From positions 2,294,001 to 2,358,000 of the forward strand of contig NZ_CP134771.1 in NCBI RefSeq assembly GCF_031880315.1: DNA of 64,000 bases, written 5' to 3'. Below are positions 50,140 through 61,045 of the stretch, one piece after another. The notes under the pieces were generated by a model. It was not told the origin of the DNA. It saw only the letters and a list, made by a program, of their open reading frames with translations, and ran no database searches. Positions within the stretch are counted from its first letter, which is position 1; the number at the start of each line of letters is the position of its first letter. The translations under genes were made by a program, and so were the position numbers. The DNA is from Pseudomonas baltica (GTDB lineage Bacteria; Pseudomonadota; Gammaproteobacteria; Pseudomonadales; Pseudomonadaceae).

Positions 50140-50421
50140 TTACTTGTTAACAGAGTCGGTCAGCACTTTGGCTGGCACGAACTTGACGACTTTCTTGGCA
50201 GCGATTTCGATGGCAGCGCCAGTCGAAGGGTTGCGGCCAGTGCGAGCTGGACGCTCGGTGATTTTCAGTTTGCCGATACCAGGCAGAGTGATCTCGCTGC
50301 CATTTTCCAACTGATCAGCAACGATTTGGCCCAGTTGCTCGAGAGCATTGCGCGCGGTGGTTTTAGGCGCGTCGATGGCTTCAGCAATGTCGGCGATCAG
50401 TTGGTCTTTGGTTAATGCCAT
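50140..50421 (-). CDS. hupN: HU-family nucleoid protein, HupN type
   Basis: A 93-residue basic DNA-bending protein of the HU/IHF family. RPARTGRNPSTGAAIEI is the DNA-binding beta-arm, with the proline in RNPSTG. The sequence MALTKDQLIADIAEAID separates it from HupA and HupB and fits HupN, the third HU of P. putida. GGAA lies before the ATG. The gene is followed by a strong terminator. Confidence 0.9.
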   Translation of the reverse strand: MALTKDQLIADIAEAIDAPKTTARNALEQLGQIVADQLENGSEITLPGIGKLKITERPARTGRNPSTGAAIEIAAKKVVKFVPAKVLTDSVNK

Positions 50422-50850
50422 GGTGGTGTTCCTTCCCTATCAAATTCATTTGGATTGCAGTGTGCAATGTCGGTCGTCGGACCAGACCCGGCAGGGGCCT
50501 GGCAAGGGTATTGATGCCACGCCAATCGCAACTGTAGATACGCAAATCGGCGTTTGGTTCGACCTGACAGCAGTTAGCTGCGAGTGATGCGCGCCGCTCA
50601 GTCGATGTTCGATACCGAACAGGGCGCAAGACCGGGCAAAACTAGCACAGCAACGGATAAATATCCGCCACTGATGGCGCAAATAGTCAGGTTTATTGAT
50701 CATTTGGCCAAAAAACATCCAAAAGTGTCGCTCCGGGCCCTATTCCGGGCTGTCATGGACCGTCCCGCCCCCCATTGCGCTACACTTGGCGACTTTGCAG
50801 CGAGCGCCCGCCCCGCTACGCTGGCACCCTTTTCATCAGCCGAGAAGCCT
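50422..50850. other. divergent hupN-yejK intergenic region
   Basis: The gap of 429 bases should hold both promoters. The frame of yejK stays open upstream to 50584, but that part has no conserved character and no good ribosome site. No further gene or clear operator is seen. Confidence 0.5.
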
Positions 50851-51858
50851 ATGCCGATCCGTCATTGCATCGTCCACCTGATCGACAAGAAACCCGACGG
50901 CAGCCCCGCTGTGCTCCATGCCCGCGACACCGAGCTGCAGGCCTCGCAAGCCATCGAGCACATGCTCGCCGATCTTAACGAAAGCTATAACGCCAAGCAG
51001 GGCAAGGCCTGGGGATTTTTCCACGCTGAATCCGGCGCGCATCCATTCAGCGGCTGGCTCAAGGAATACCTCGACAGCGACAAGGACTTCACCGGGTTCA
51101 CCCGCACCGCCGTCGAGCACCTGCAAAAACTGATGGAGGAATCCAACCTCTCCACCGGCGGCCACGTGGTCTTTGCCCACTACCAGCAAGGCATGACCGA
51201 CTACCTGGCCATCGCCCTGCTGCACCACAGTGAAGGCGTTGCCGTGAACGACGCGCTCGACGTCACCCCTTCGCGGCACCTGGACCTGGGGCAACTGCAC
51301 CTGGCGGCACGGGTCAATCTGTCCGAATGGCAGAACAACAAGCAGTCCAAGCAGTACATCTCGTTCATCAAAGGCAAGAACGGCAAAAAGGTGTCGGAGT
51401 ACTTCCGCGACTTCATCGGCTGCCAGGAAGGCGTCGACGGGCCAGGCGAAACCCGCACCCTGCTCAAGGCCTTCAGCGATTTCGTCGAGAGCGAGGACCT
51501 GCCCGAGGAAGACGCCCGAGAGAAAACCCAGGCCCTGGTGGATTACGCCAGCAGCCAATCGAAAATGGGCGAACCGATGGCCCTGGAAGAGCTTTCCGGG
51601 CTGATCGACGAGGAGCGTCCGCGGGCCTTCTACGATCACATCCGCAACAAGGACTACGGGCTGTCCCCGGAGATCCCGGCAGACAAGCGTACGCTCAATC
51701 AGTTTCGGCGCTTCACCGGCCGTGCAGAGGGGCTGTCGATCAGTTTCGAAGCGCACCTGCTGGGCTCCAAGATCGAATATGACGAGGAAGCCGGCACGCT
51801 GATCATCAAGGGGCTGCCGACGCAGTTGACCGATCAGCTCAAGCGGCGCAAAGACTGA
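50851..51858 (+). CDS. yejK: nucleoid-associated protein YejK (NdpA family)
   Basis: A 335-residue protein of the NdpA/YejK family, which binds nucleoid DNA and interacts with topoisomerase IV in E. coli. ATG 50851 gives [17 protein letters not shown], the family start, with GAGAAG upstream. [11 protein letters not shown] and the phrase [20 protein letters not shown] are conserved features. It is transcribed away from hupN, so two DNA-architecture genes face each other. Confidence 0.92.
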   Translation: MPIRHCIVHLIDKKPDGSPAVLHARDTELQASQAIEHMLADLNESYNAKQGKAWGFFHAESGAHPFSGWLKEYLDSDKDFTGFTRTAVEHLQKLMEESNLSTGGHVVFAHYQQGMTDYLAIALLHHSEGVAVNDALDVTPSRHLDLGQLHLAARVNLSEWQNNKQSKQYISFIKGKNGKKVSEYFRDFIGCQEGVDGPGETRTLLKAFSDFVESEDLPEEDAREKTQALVDYASSQSKMGEPMALEELSGLIDEERPRAFYDHIRNKDYGLSPEIPADKRTLNQFRRFTGRAEGLSISFEAHLLGSKIEYDEEAGTLIIKGLPTQLTDQLKRRKD

Positions 51859-51877
51859 CATAAGCGGCGGCCTGACT

Positions 51878-51968
51878 GCCGTCTTCGCGAGCAAGCTTTG
51901 CTCCCACAGTGTTAACCGCTCCTGAGCCCTACACCTGTGGGAGCAAGGCTTGCCCGCGAAGAGGCCGG
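51878..51968. repeat. REPIN between yejK and the GST gene
   Basis: GTCTTCGCGAGCAAGCTTTGCTCCCACA faces TGTGGGAGCAAGGCTTGCCCGCGAAGAGGCC. The arms are well preserved. It separates convergent genes. Confidence 0.85.
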
Positions 51969-51985
51969 ATCAAGCGACGCAGATT

Positions 51986-52921
51986 TCAGCGCTTCTCGAC
52001 GCGAAAGCCCAGCCGCGGAAAGTGCACATGCACCGTGCCAACGCGATCATCCTGGCGCTTGAGGATAAATTCCTCACCGCCCGCATACACCAGTTCCCCT
52101 TCCACCCCATCGACACCGTAATCAACCGCCGCGATCGTCACCAGATCGCCAGCCTGCAAGCCGTTAGGGTCATCGAACGGCTCGGCAGGCAATGGCGCCG
52201 GCGTCGCGTCCCGCGCGATATCCAGGGCCTGCTCGGCGCTCAGCTCGCTCGATGCGCCATGCCCGAAGCCCTGAACCCGCGCGAACCAGGCGCTCACGGC
52301 CGGATAGGCGTCGACCAGCGGTGCGGTGACCGGGGTGCCCTTGAGGAACCAGCACAGGTGCGCCATGGAGAAGTCCGCGATGCTCGGCTCGCCGAACAAG
52401 TAGTCGCCGGCCTCGCGCTGTAACTGCTGCTCCAAGCGCGCCATGATCACCGGCCACTGCTGCTTGGCCTGTTCCACGGCGACGCGCACCGCCGTGCCGC
52501 CGGAAAACAGCTTCATGCGGTCCTCGATAAACGCCTGCCGGGCTTCAGGCGAGAAGCGCGCAAACCGCAGTGCCGCCGACTCCGGCTGGAATATCAGGGC
52601 CACACAGTTGGCGAACGCGAACGAATCGAGCCAGGCCGAGAAAGTCGCGGTGATCATCTCCTGACCTACCGGGAACAGCGCGGGCTGGGCCTTTTCCTGC
52701 TCCAGGCGGCGGGCGATGAGCGCCGTGTCGCAGTAGATGTCGGCGCCGACCTGCAGCACCGGCGTCTTGCGATAGCCACCGGTCAACGGCATCAGATCGG
52801 GCTTGGGCAGCATCGGCGGGATCACCACCGAACGCCAGGACAAACCCTTGAAGCCGAGCATCAGGCGGGCCTTTTCAGCGAAAGGCGAAGCGGGGTAATG
52901 GTGGAGGATGAGCTCTGACAT
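51986..52921 (-). CDS. glutathione S-transferase family protein with C-terminal extension
   Basis: A 311-residue protein. The N-terminal thioredoxin-like domain (about 1-80: LILHHYPASPFAEKARLMLGFKGL, then YRKTPVLQVGADIYCDT) and the helical domain (about 95-215) are GST-like. Residues about 230-311 form an extra beta-rich part (LQAGDLVTIAAVDYG...LVYAGGEEFILKRQD) not found in ordinary GSTs of about 200-220 residues. The substrate is unknown. ATG 52921 is the only good start. Confidence 0.85.
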   Translation of the reverse strand: MSELILHHYPASPFAEKARLMLGFKGLSWRSVVIPPMLPKPDLMPLTGGYRKTPVLQVGADIYCDTALIARRLEQEKAQPALFPVGQEMITATFSAWLDSFAFANCVALIFQPESAALRFARFSPEARQAFIEDRMKLFSGGTAVRVAVEQAKQQWPVIMARLEQQLQREAGDYLFGEPSIADFSMAHLCWFLKGTPVTAPLVDAYPAVSAWFARVQGFGHGASSELSAEQALDIARDATPAPLPAEPFDDPNGLQAGDLVTIAAVDYGVDGVEGELVYAGGEEFILKRQDDRVGTVHVHFPRLGFRVEKR

Positions 52922-53004
52922 GGGCAGCGGTCCGCTGTTGGAAGTTGTTTCCTCAGCTTACCCGCGTGTGGAGCATCGGCCTACCCATGGGATTGGATAC
53001 GAGC

Positions 53005-53421
53005 TCAGTCTGGCGTATTTACCGGCTGTTCCGGCCTCTTCGCGGGCAAGCCTTGCTCCCACAGTGGAACCGGCTCTGGGGTCGTCCCCCTGTGGGAGCT
53101 GGGCTTGCCCGCGAAGGGGCCATCGGGATCAATACTGTAGGCCGCCACCAGGGCCTCCTTGGCACTCTTGCGCAGGCGCTTGATCAGCCGCTCCTGGCGC
53201 AACGCCTCGCCCTTGTCGGGCCACACTTCGACGTACACCAGCGCCACCGCCGGGCTGGAGGCGAAGAACCGTGCGCCCTTACCAGTTTGATGCTTGGCGA
53301 AGCGGCGTTGCGGGTCGTCACTGATGCCGCAATACAGGGCACCGTTGGCCGCGCGTACCAGATACACGGCCCAGGGTTTGGGAGAGGGCGCAGCCAACGC
53401 CGCGCAGATCGGATCAGTCAT
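53005..53421 (-). CDS. GIY-YIG nuclease-superfamily protein with REPIN-encoded tail
   Basis: A 138-residue protein. Residues about 15-97 are a GIY-YIG domain of the small YhbQ type ([17 protein letters not shown], variants of GIY and YIG; later R and E in [14 protein letters not shown]). The domain ends near YSID; residues about 101-131 are translated from the REPIN at 53031-53121. ATG 53421 is the first good start after the preceding gene's stop. The physiological substrate of YhbQ-type proteins is uncertain. Confidence 0.85.
   Translation of the reverse strand: MTDPICAALAAPSPKPWAVYLVRAANGALYCGISDDPQRRFAKHQTGKGARFFASSPAVALVYVEVWPDKGEALRQERLIKRLRKSAKEALVAAYSIDPDGPFAGKPSSHRGTTPEPVPLWEQGLPAKRPEQPVNTPD
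53031..53121. repeat. REPIN overlapping the 3' end of a gene
   Basis: CCGGCCTCTTCGCGGGCAAG and CTTGCCCGCGAAGGGGCC frame a stretch of about 55 bases. It encodes the last third of the GIY-YIG reading frame. Confidence 0.85.
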
Positions 53422-53434
53422 ACCGCGAAGGATA

Positions 53435-53911
53435 TCAGAGCGCAGTGCCCGCGCGCCCGGCCTGGAAGCTGCGCAGCCCCTTGAGCGCCTGCTGGTTGAC
53501 CTTGCGGTGCAACATCGGCGTCCAACCCAGCAACAGCCCCGGGGTTCCCAGCGCCTGACGCGACCAGCGCCAGAAGTCGAACTGATCGTGATGCTCGCTG
53601 ATCTTGCCGTCGCGAAACACGAAGCGCGCCTGGATATCGTTGACCACCGTGCGGCCGGTCTGGCTGAACAGGTACGTCGCCACCCAATGGGCCGCGCCCG
53701 CGCGCTCATCGCCGCGGACCTGATCGAAGCTCAAGGAAAACTGCTGGGCGCGGGACGCCAACAGGCGCCACATGTCCCTGGCATCGTCGCCGCGCAAGGT
53801 ACCGAAAGCCGGATCGCTGAACAGCACATCCTTGCTGTAGCAGGCGCACATGGCCTCGGCATCGAGGCGGCTGAACGCCGTATAGAATTCGCGGATCAGG
53901 GCTTCGCTCAT
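53435..53911 (-). CDS. NTF2-like (SnoaL-type) protein
   Basis: A 158-residue cone-shaped alpha+beta protein ([33 protein letters not shown] is the classic SnoaL opening, with SDPAFG after). NTF2-like folds bind small ligands; no catalytic pair can be assigned with confidence. It is upstream of the GIY-YIG gene by 13 bases on the same strand, probably one transcript. Confidence 0.88.
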   Translation of the reverse strand: MSEALIREFYTAFSRLDAEAMCACYSKDVLFSDPAFGTLRGDDARDMWRLLASRAQQFSLSFDQVRGDERAGAAHWVATYLFSQTGRTVVNDIQARFVFRDGKISEHHDQFDFWRWSRQALGTPGLLLGWTPMLHRKVNQQALKGLRSFQAGRAGTAL

Positions 53912-53991
53912 CAGGGGTGTCCATTAATTATTGTGCAGGGAGTTTTAGCAGGTGCGGCGCAGGGATTGCCATATTATTTGTGTCGATATCA

Positions 53992-54089
53992 CCGGGCTCT
54001 TCGCGGCCGAACACGCAACCTTGCTTGCACAGTGCGAGCAGATCTTGAGTCCTGCACCTGTAGGAGCAAAGCTTGCTCGCGAAGAGGCC
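53992..54089. repeat. REPIN between NTF2-like and MFS genes
   Basis: The right arm TGTAGGAGCAAAGCTTGCTCGCGAAGAGGCC is intact; the left arm GGGCTCTTCGCGGCCGAACACGCAACC has drifted. Confidence 0.7.
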
Positions 54090-54119
54090 AGCAACTTCAA
54101 CACCCAATCAACCGTAGAA

Positions 54120-55466
54120 TCACACCCGCTCGCTGCTCACATTCACCTGCAAAGCCCGCCCGGCGCCCATGCCAGCGATCGTCGCCGCGATACCGATAAA
54201 CGCGAACACCCACCCGACCGAGCTCCAGCCGCCGGTCATGTCATGCACCAGGCCCACCGCGAACGGCCCCAAGGACGCGATGGTATAGCCCACGCCTTGC
54301 GCCATGCTCGACAGATTGGCCGCCACATGGGCATCACGAGATCGCAGCACGATCAAGGTCAGCGCCAGAGCGAACACCCCGCCTTGCCCCAATCCCAGCA
54401 CCACCGCCCAGCCCCACAAACCGCCTAGCGGCGCATACAGGCAACCGAAAAGGCCGGCCATGGACAGCGCCATCACCACCACGATCGCCAACCGCTGATC
54501 CCGACCGCGGGTGCCGAACCACGGCGCCGTCAGCGCACTGGCCAATTGCACGATGATCGACCCGGACATCACCAGCCCGGCATCCTCAGCCGACAGGCCA
54601 CGGCCCACCAGAATCGACGGCAGCCAGCCAAAGACGATATAGGCCAGCGAGGATTGCAGGCCCATGAATAGCGTCACCTGCCAGGCCAGCGGATCCTTCA
54701 ACAGCCCGCTCACCCGATAGGCGACCTGGTGCGAGGCATGCAGAGTACGCGTCTGCGGCCACCACACCACCGCCGCCAACAGCGCCGGCAGCAGCCAGAA
54801 ACCCAGCCCCAACTGCCAATGCCCGCCAAGCACCTTGCTGATCGGTACACTGCTGCCTGCCGCCAACGCCGCCCCCAGGCACAGGGCCATTGTGTAGACG
54901 CCGGTCATCATCCCGGCCTGCCGGGCGAAGTCGCGTTTGACGATACCCGGCAGCAACACGCCGATGATCCCAATACTGGCCCCGGCCACCAGGCTGCCGG
55001 CGAATAGCCCGGCCACGCCAAAGTGGCTGCGCAAACCGATGCCCGCCGCCAGTACCAGCAGGATCAACAGCACCACTCGCTCGCTGCCTAGACGCCGGGC
55101 CAGCAACGGCGCCAGCGGCGCGAACAGGCCCAGGCACAGCACGGGTAGAGTGGTCAGCAAACCCGCCTGGGTGCCAGACAGCCCCAAGGCGGCAGACACT
55201 TCGCCCAGCAACGGCGCCATGCTCGACAGCGCCGGACGCAGGTTGAGGGCGACCAGCACCAAGCCGAGCAAGAGCAGCCAGCGGGGGGAAATTATCGGGT
55301 TTGCAGGGAGGGTTTCGCAGGCAGAGCTCGCTTCCACGGGAGTAGACCCAGGAGTCGTGACAGGTTCAGAAGCAATAGTAGATGCAGTGGCAGGCAAAGT
55401 GCCTTCAGTGGTCGTTATCGACACAGGCTCGGGGACCGAGGCGGCCTGCTGGGGTTGGATCGACAT
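54120..55466 (-). CDS. MFS transporter, CynX/NimT family
   Basis: A 448-residue inner-membrane transporter of the CynX/NimT group with about 12 membrane helices (from about residue 60; LVALNLRPALSSMAPLLGEV, then LGSERVVL, GASIGIIGVLLPGIVKRDF). The first 55-60 residues are a Thr/Ser/Pro-rich, low-complexity tail if ATG 55466 is the start. A GTG at 55337 would remove most of it. The substrate (cyanate, nitroimidazole or another small anion) cannot be predicted. Confidence 0.85.
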   Translation of the reverse strand: MSIQPQQAASVPEPVSITTTEGTLPATASTIASEPVTTPGSTPVEASSACETLPANPIISPRWLLLLGLVLVALNLRPALSSMAPLLGEVSAALGLSGTQAGLLTTLPVLCLGLFAPLAPLLARRLGSERVVLLILLVLAAGIGLRSHFGVAGLFAGSLVAGASIGIIGVLLPGIVKRDFARQAGMMTGVYTMALCLGAALAAGSSVPISKVLGGHWQLGLGFWLLPALLAAVVWWPQTRTLHASHQVAYRVSGLLKDPLAWQVTLFMGLQSSLAYIVFGWLPSILVGRGLSAEDAGLVMSGSIIVQLASALTAPWFGTRGRDQRLAIVVVMALSMAGLFGCLYAPLGGLWGWAVVLGLGQGGVFALALTLIVLRSRDAHVAANLSSMAQGVGYTIASLGPFAVGLVHDMTGGWSSVGWVFAFIGIAATIAGMGAGRALQVNVSSERV

Positions 55467-55546
55467 GGGGGGCTCGCAAGAATGGCTAGCAATCAACTGT
55501 GGCAGTTGCACCCTGCCCGGTCAACCCGAGCTGTTTTAACGGGCCG

Positions 55547-55574
55547 AAAAAAACCCGGACCTGAGCCCGGGCTT
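55547..55574 (-). terminator. terminator of the aapJQMP operon
   Basis: On the minus strand AAGCCCGG pairs with CCGGGTTT around an 8-base loop, followed by further T. It lies 25 bases behind the aapP stop. Confidence 0.8.
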
Positions 55575-55598
55575 ATCATGACGATGCGCTTCAACCAA

Positions 55599-56363
55599 TC
55601 AATGCAGGATCTGGCTGAGGAACATCCGCGTACGGTCACTCTGCGGGTTATCGAAGAAGTCGTTAGGCGCTGCCTGTTCGACGATTTCGCCCTTGTCCAT
55701 AAAGATCACCCGGTTGGCCACGGTGCGCGCGAAGCCCATTTCGTGGGTCACGCAGAGCATGGTCATGCCGTCTTCGGCCAGGCCGATCATGGTGTCCAGT
55801 ACCTCTTTGACCATCTCCGGATCGAGTGCCGAAGTCGGCTCGTCGAACAGCATGATCTTGGGCTTCATGCACAGTGCTCGGGCAATCGCCACACGCTGCT
55901 GCTGGCCGCCGGACAGCTGCCCCGGAAACTTGTGGGCCTGCTCCGGAATCCGTACGCGCTGCAGGTAGTGCATGGCGATTTCTTCAGCCTGGCGCTTGGG
56001 CATCTTGCGCACCCACATCGGCGCCAAGGTGCAGTTCTGCAGAATGGTCAGGTGCGGGAACAGGTTGAAGTGCTGGAACACCATGCCGACTTCACGACGC
56101 ACCGACTCGATCTGCTTGAGATCGTTGGTGAGCTCGACGCCGTCGACGATGATGGTGCCCTTCTGGTGTTCTTCCAGACGATTGAGGCAACGGATGGTGG
56201 TCGACTTGCCCGAGCCCGAAGGCCCGCACAGCACGATCCGCTCACCCTGTTGCACATTGAGGTTGATGTCTTTCAGTACGTGGAACTGGCCGTACCACTT
56301 GTTGACGCCTTGCATCTGGATGATGCCCGGGGCGCCCGCTGGCTGTTTGATCGCTTCGCTCAT
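55599..56363 (-). CDS. aapP: amino-acid ABC transporter ATP-binding protein
   Basis: A 254-residue HisP/GlnQ-type ATPase. Walker [10 protein letters not shown], signature LSGGQQQR, Walker [13 protein letters not shown] and switch VTHEM are all intact. ATG 56363 follows TTAGGAGTTATCCC. Last gene of aapJQMP; it energises uptake of L-amino acids with AapQ and AapM. Confidence 0.95.
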   Translation of the reverse strand: MSEAIKQPAGAPGIIQMQGVNKWYGQFHVLKDINLNVQQGERIVLCGPSGSGKSTTIRCLNRLEEHQKGTIIVDGVELTNDLKQIESVRREVGMVFQHFNLFPHLTILQNCTLAPMWVRKMPKRQAEEIAMHYLQRVRIPEQAHKFPGQLSGGQQQRVAIARALCMKPKIMLFDEPTSALDPEMVKEVLDTMIGLAEDGMTMLCVTHEMGFARTVANRVIFMDKGEIVEQAAPNDFFDNPQSDRTRMFLSQILH

Positions 56364-56373
56364 GGGATAACTC

Positions 56374-57471
56374 CTAACGCTTGTGGCCAGTGTCCAGCTT
56401 GCGCTCCAGATACTGGGAGTAGCGGGACATACCGAAACAGAAAATCCAGAAGACCAGGGCGGCGAATACATAGCCCTCGGTCGCCATGCCCAACCATTTA
56501 GGGTCGGCGGACGCTTGCTTGACGCTGTTGAGCAGGTCGAACAGGCCGATGATGATCACCAGGCTCGTATCCTTGAACAGCGCGATCAGGGTGTTGACCA
56601 ACCCCGGGATCACCATCTTCAGGGCTTGCGGCAGGATCACCAGGCCCATGGTGCGCCAGTAGCCCAGCGCCATGGCGGCCGCGGCTTCGTACTGCCCCTT
56701 GGGAATGGCCTGCATGCCACCACGAACCACTTCGGCAACGTAGGCCGACTGGAACAGGATCACACCGATCAGTGCCCGCAGCAGTTTGTCGAAGTTCATG
56801 CCTTCAGGCAGGAACAGCGGCAGCATCACCGAAGACATGAACAGCACGGTGATCAACGGTACGCCACGCCAGAACTCGATGAAGGTCACGCACACCACCT
56901 TCACCGCCGGCATGTTCGAACGACGGCCCAGCGCCAGCAGAATGCCCAGCGGCAAGGCGCCGGCGATACCGACCACGGCGATCACCAGGGTCAGCATCAG
57001 GCCGCCCCATTGGCTGGTCGCGACGTTCTCGAGACCGAACGCGCCGCCGTGCAACAGAAAGTACGCGATGATCGGGTACAGGATGATGAAGCCCAGCCCG
57101 TAGTAGCCCTTCTTCGGCACCTTGGCGATGAACAGCGGCACCACGCCGATGATTGCCAGCACCACGGTCAGGTCGACGCGCCAGCGGAATTCCGCCGGGT
57201 AGTAGCCGTACATGAACTGACCGAAGCGCTGGATGATGAACACCCAGCACGCGCCTTCCTTGTTGCAATCGGCCTGGGTCGTACCGACCCAGCTGGCCTT
57301 GAAGATCGCCCACTCGAGCAGCGGCGGGATGATCAGGTAGATCAGGTACACCGCGACCAATGTCAGCAGCGTATTGAACCAGCCATCGAACAGGTTGTTG
57401 CGCATCCAGGCCATCGGCCCGAAGACCTTGCCCGGTGGCGGCATGTCAGGTTTGAAATTATGAGTGCTCAT
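56374..57471 (-). CDS. aapM: amino-acid ABC transporter permease AapM
   Basis: A 365-residue permease. Extra membrane helices before the usual HisM domain (from about 150) are typical of AapM. The EAA motif appears as [24 protein letters not shown]. Together with AapQ it forms the channel of a broad-specificity L-amino-acid importer. The stop is ten bases before aapP. Confidence 0.93.
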   Translation of the reverse strand: MSTHNFKPDMPPPGKVFGPMAWMRNNLFDGWFNTLLTLVAVYLIYLIIPPLLEWAIFKASWVGTTQADCNKEGACWVFIIQRFGQFMYGYYPAEFRWRVDLTVVLAIIGVVPLFIAKVPKKGYYGLGFIILYPIIAYFLLHGGAFGLENVATSQWGGLMLTLVIAVVGIAGALPLGILLALGRRSNMPAVKVVCVTFIEFWRGVPLITVLFMSSVMLPLFLPEGMNFDKLLRALIGVILFQSAYVAEVVRGGMQAIPKGQYEAAAAMALGYWRTMGLVILPQALKMVIPGLVNTLIALFKDTSLVIIIGLFDLLNSVKQASADPKWLGMATEGYVFAALVFWIFCFGMSRYSQYLERKLDTGHKR

Positions 57472-57481
57472 GGGCGCATCC

Positions 57482-58660
57482 TCACCGTTCGATCAGCGCA
57501 ATGCGCTTGTTGTACCAGTTCATCAGCAAGGAAATGCTGATACTGATGGCCAGGTAGACGCTCATGGTGATGGCAATCACTTCGATCGCCTGACCGGTCT
57601 GGTTGAGCACCGTACCGGCGAACAGCGAGACCATTTCCGGGTAACCGATACCGGCGGCCAGCGACGAGTTCTTCGCCAGGTTGAGGTACTGGCTGGTCAG
57701 CGGCGGGATGATCACCCGCAGCGCCTGCGGAATGATGACCTTGCGCAGCGTCGGACCATTGCGCAGCCCCAGCGAGTGCGCGGCTTCGGTCTGGCCATGG
57801 CTGACCGACTTGATACCCGAACGCACGATCTCGGCGATGAAGGCCGCGGTATATACCGTCAGCGCCAAGGTCAACGCCAGCAGCTCGGGGATCATCACCC
57901 AGCCACCCACGAAGTTGAAACCTTGCAGCTGGGCGAGCTCCCAGTGCAACGGCACGCCGAAGATCAGCGTGCTCAGCGCGGGGATCACGATGATCAAGGC
58001 CAGACCGGTCCAGAACTTGTGAAACGGCACGCCGGTTTCTTCGAAGCGCTTGGTGGCCCATTTCGACATCACCACGATCGCGACGATGGCGATGACCACG
58101 GCGATCACGAAGGGCCATACACCCGCAGCAGGAATCGCCGCCGGCATGTTCAGGCCGCGGCTGCTGACGAAGAAATACCCCAGGATGCTATGCGCTGCAC
58201 GCGGCCCCGGCAGGGTCAGGAAGACCGCGAAATACCAGAACAGGATCTGCAACAGCGGCGGGATATTACGGAAGATTTCGATGTAGACCGTCGCCAGCTT
58301 GTTGATCATCCAGTTCTTGGACAACCGCGCCACACCGAGCACGAAACCCAGCAAGGTCGCCAGGATGATGCCGATGAAGGTGACCAGCAAAGTGTTCAAC
58401 AGCCCGATCAGGAAGACCCGTGCGTAACTGTCCGATTCTTTGTAGTCGATGAGATGTTGAGCAATACCGAAACCGGCACTGTTCTGCAGGAAGCCAAAGC
58501 CCGAGGTGATGCCTCGGTGTTGCAGGTTGGTTTGTGTGTTGTCGAACAGAAACCAGCCCAGCGAGATCACCGCGAGCACCGTGATGATCTGGAATAGCCA
58601 CGCACGCACACGTGGATCGGTCAGGGAAAACCCTTTGGGTGCGCCGATTTGATTTTGCAT
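57482..58660 (-). CDS. aapQ: amino-acid ABC transporter permease AapQ
   Basis: A 393-residue permease; ATG 58660 (MQNQIGAPKGF) is chosen, with GGGG upstream, over a start ten codons earlier. The long form (about 390-400 residues) is characteristic of AapQ. The EAA loop reads HGQTEAAHSLGLRNGPTLRKVIIPQALR. Ten bases separate it from aapM. Confidence 0.94.
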   Translation of the reverse strand: MQNQIGAPKGFSLTDPRVRAWLFQIITVLAVISLGWFLFDNTQTNLQHRGITSGFGFLQNSAGFGIAQHLIDYKESDSYARVFLIGLLNTLLVTFIGIILATLLGFVLGVARLSKNWMINKLATVYIEIFRNIPPLLQILFWYFAVFLTLPGPRAAHSILGYFFVSSRGLNMPAAIPAAGVWPFVIAVVIAIVAIVVMSKWATKRFEETGVPFHKFWTGLALIIVIPALSTLIFGVPLHWELAQLQGFNFVGGWVMIPELLALTLALTVYTAAFIAEIVRSGIKSVSHGQTEAAHSLGLRNGPTLRKVIIPQALRVIIPPLTSQYLNLAKNSSLAAGIGYPEMVSLFAGTVLNQTGQAIEVIAITMSVYLAISISISLLMNWYNKRIALIER

Positions 58661-58688
58661 TGAATGCCCCAGGAGAAATGAAACGAGC

Positions 58689-58720
58689 AACGCCCGGTAG
58701 CCTTCAAGCTACCGGGCGTT
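58689..58720. repeat. 13-bp perfect hairpin between aapJ and aapQ
   Basis: AACGCCCGGTAGC pairs with GCTACCGGGCGTT around a 6-base loop, seven bases behind the aapJ stop. Only scattered T follow on the minus strand, so it probably allows partial read-through and protects the aapJ message. Confidence 0.75.
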
Positions 58721-58727
58721 CAGCCGA

Positions 58728-59756
58728 TCAGCGCACTGGAGGTGCGTACTGGATACCGCCGTTGTTCCACAAGGCATTCTGACCGCGGTCGATGGCCAGC
58801 GGAGTGCTCTTGCCGAGGTTGCGCTCGAACACTTCACCGTAGTTGCCGACCTGCTTGACGATCTGCACGACCCAGTCCTTGCGCAGCTTCAAGTCTTTGC
58901 CGTATTCGCCGTCAGCACCCAGCAGACGACCCACGTCCGGGTTCTTGGTCGACTTGGCTTCTTCCTCGACGTTCTTCGAGGTGACGCCCGCTTCTTCAGC
59001 GTTCAGCATGGCGAACAGGGTCCACTTGACGATCGCCATCCAGTCTTCGTCGCCACGACGAACCACAGGGCCCAGGGGCTCCTTGGAGATGGTTTCCGGC
59101 AGAACCACGTAGTCCTGCGGCGAGCCCAGCTTGCTGCGCTGTGCGTAAAGCTGCGATTTGTCGGAAGTCAGCACGTCGCAACGGCCGCTTTCCAGCGACT
59201 TGGCGCTTTCATCGGAGGTGTCGAAAGTGATCGGGGTATATTTGAGTTTGTTGCCGCGGAAGTAGTCAGCCACGTTCAGTTCGGTAGTGGTACCGGCCTG
59301 AATGCAGATGGTCGCGCCGTCCAGCTCTTTGGCGCTCTTGACACCCAGCTTCTTGTTCACCAGGAAGCCGACGCCGTCGTAGTAGGTCACGCCCGCGAAC
59401 ACCAGGCCCATGCCTGCGTCACGGGAGCTGGTCCAGGTGGTGTTACGCGACAGCACGTCGATTTCGCCGGATTGCAGAGCGGTGAAGCGCTCCTTGGCGT
59501 TCAGCTGGCTGAACTTGACCTTGGTGGCATCGCCAAATACAGCGGCGGCCACTGCGCGGCAGACGTCGGCGTCGATGCCGTTGATCTTGCCGGTCGAATC
59601 CGCTACCGAGAAACCAGGCAAGCCATCACTGACACCGCACTGGATGAAGCCTTTCTTCTGGATTGCATCAAGGGTAGTCCCTGCCTGAGCGAAGCTGGCA
59701 ACGCCGAGGGCGGTTGCAGCGGTCAGTACGGCCAGGGTGGATTTCAACATCTTCAT
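58728..59756 (-). CDS. aapJ: amino-acid ABC transporter substrate-binding protein
   Basis: A 342-residue periplasmic binding protein (family 3). Its signal peptide ends near residue 25 (SFAQA). TLDAIQKKGFIQCGVSDGLPGFSV and GINGIDADVCRAVAAAVFGD-type segments are typical of AapJ. It captures L-amino acids for AapQMP. GGAGG lies before the ATG. First gene of the operon. Confidence 0.95.
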   Translation of the reverse strand: MKMLKSTLAVLTAATALGVASFAQAGTTLDAIQKKGFIQCGVSDGLPGFSVADSTGKINGIDADVCRAVAAAVFGDATKVKFSQLNAKERFTALQSGEIDVLSRNTTWTSSRDAGMGLVFAGVTYYDGVGFLVNKKLGVKSAKELDGATICIQAGTTTELNVADYFRGNKLKYTPITFDTSDESAKSLESGRCDVLTSDKSQLYAQRSKLGSPQDYVVLPETISKEPLGPVVRRGDEDWMAIVKWTLFAMLNAEEAGVTSKNVEEEAKSTKNPDVGRLLGADGEYGKDLKLRKDWVVQIVKQVGNYGEVFERNLGKSTPLAIDRGQNALWNNGGIQYAPPVR

Positions 59757-60920
<1,164 letters not shown>

Positions 60921-61045
60921 ATCGCCGTACCGCATCGCAGCAATGGCCCCGGTGGCTGTAGCGCAATGCGCCAGCCACTACGCCGAGCCCGATTCTTGCA
61001 TTACACTGCCCGGCGTACATTCCTTAACCAACCGATGAGAAGACC

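Noticed and set aside
50584-50850. Longer N-terminus for YejK
   Set aside because: The frame is open upstream, but the added sequence is not protein-like and ATG 50851 gives the family start with a ribosome site.
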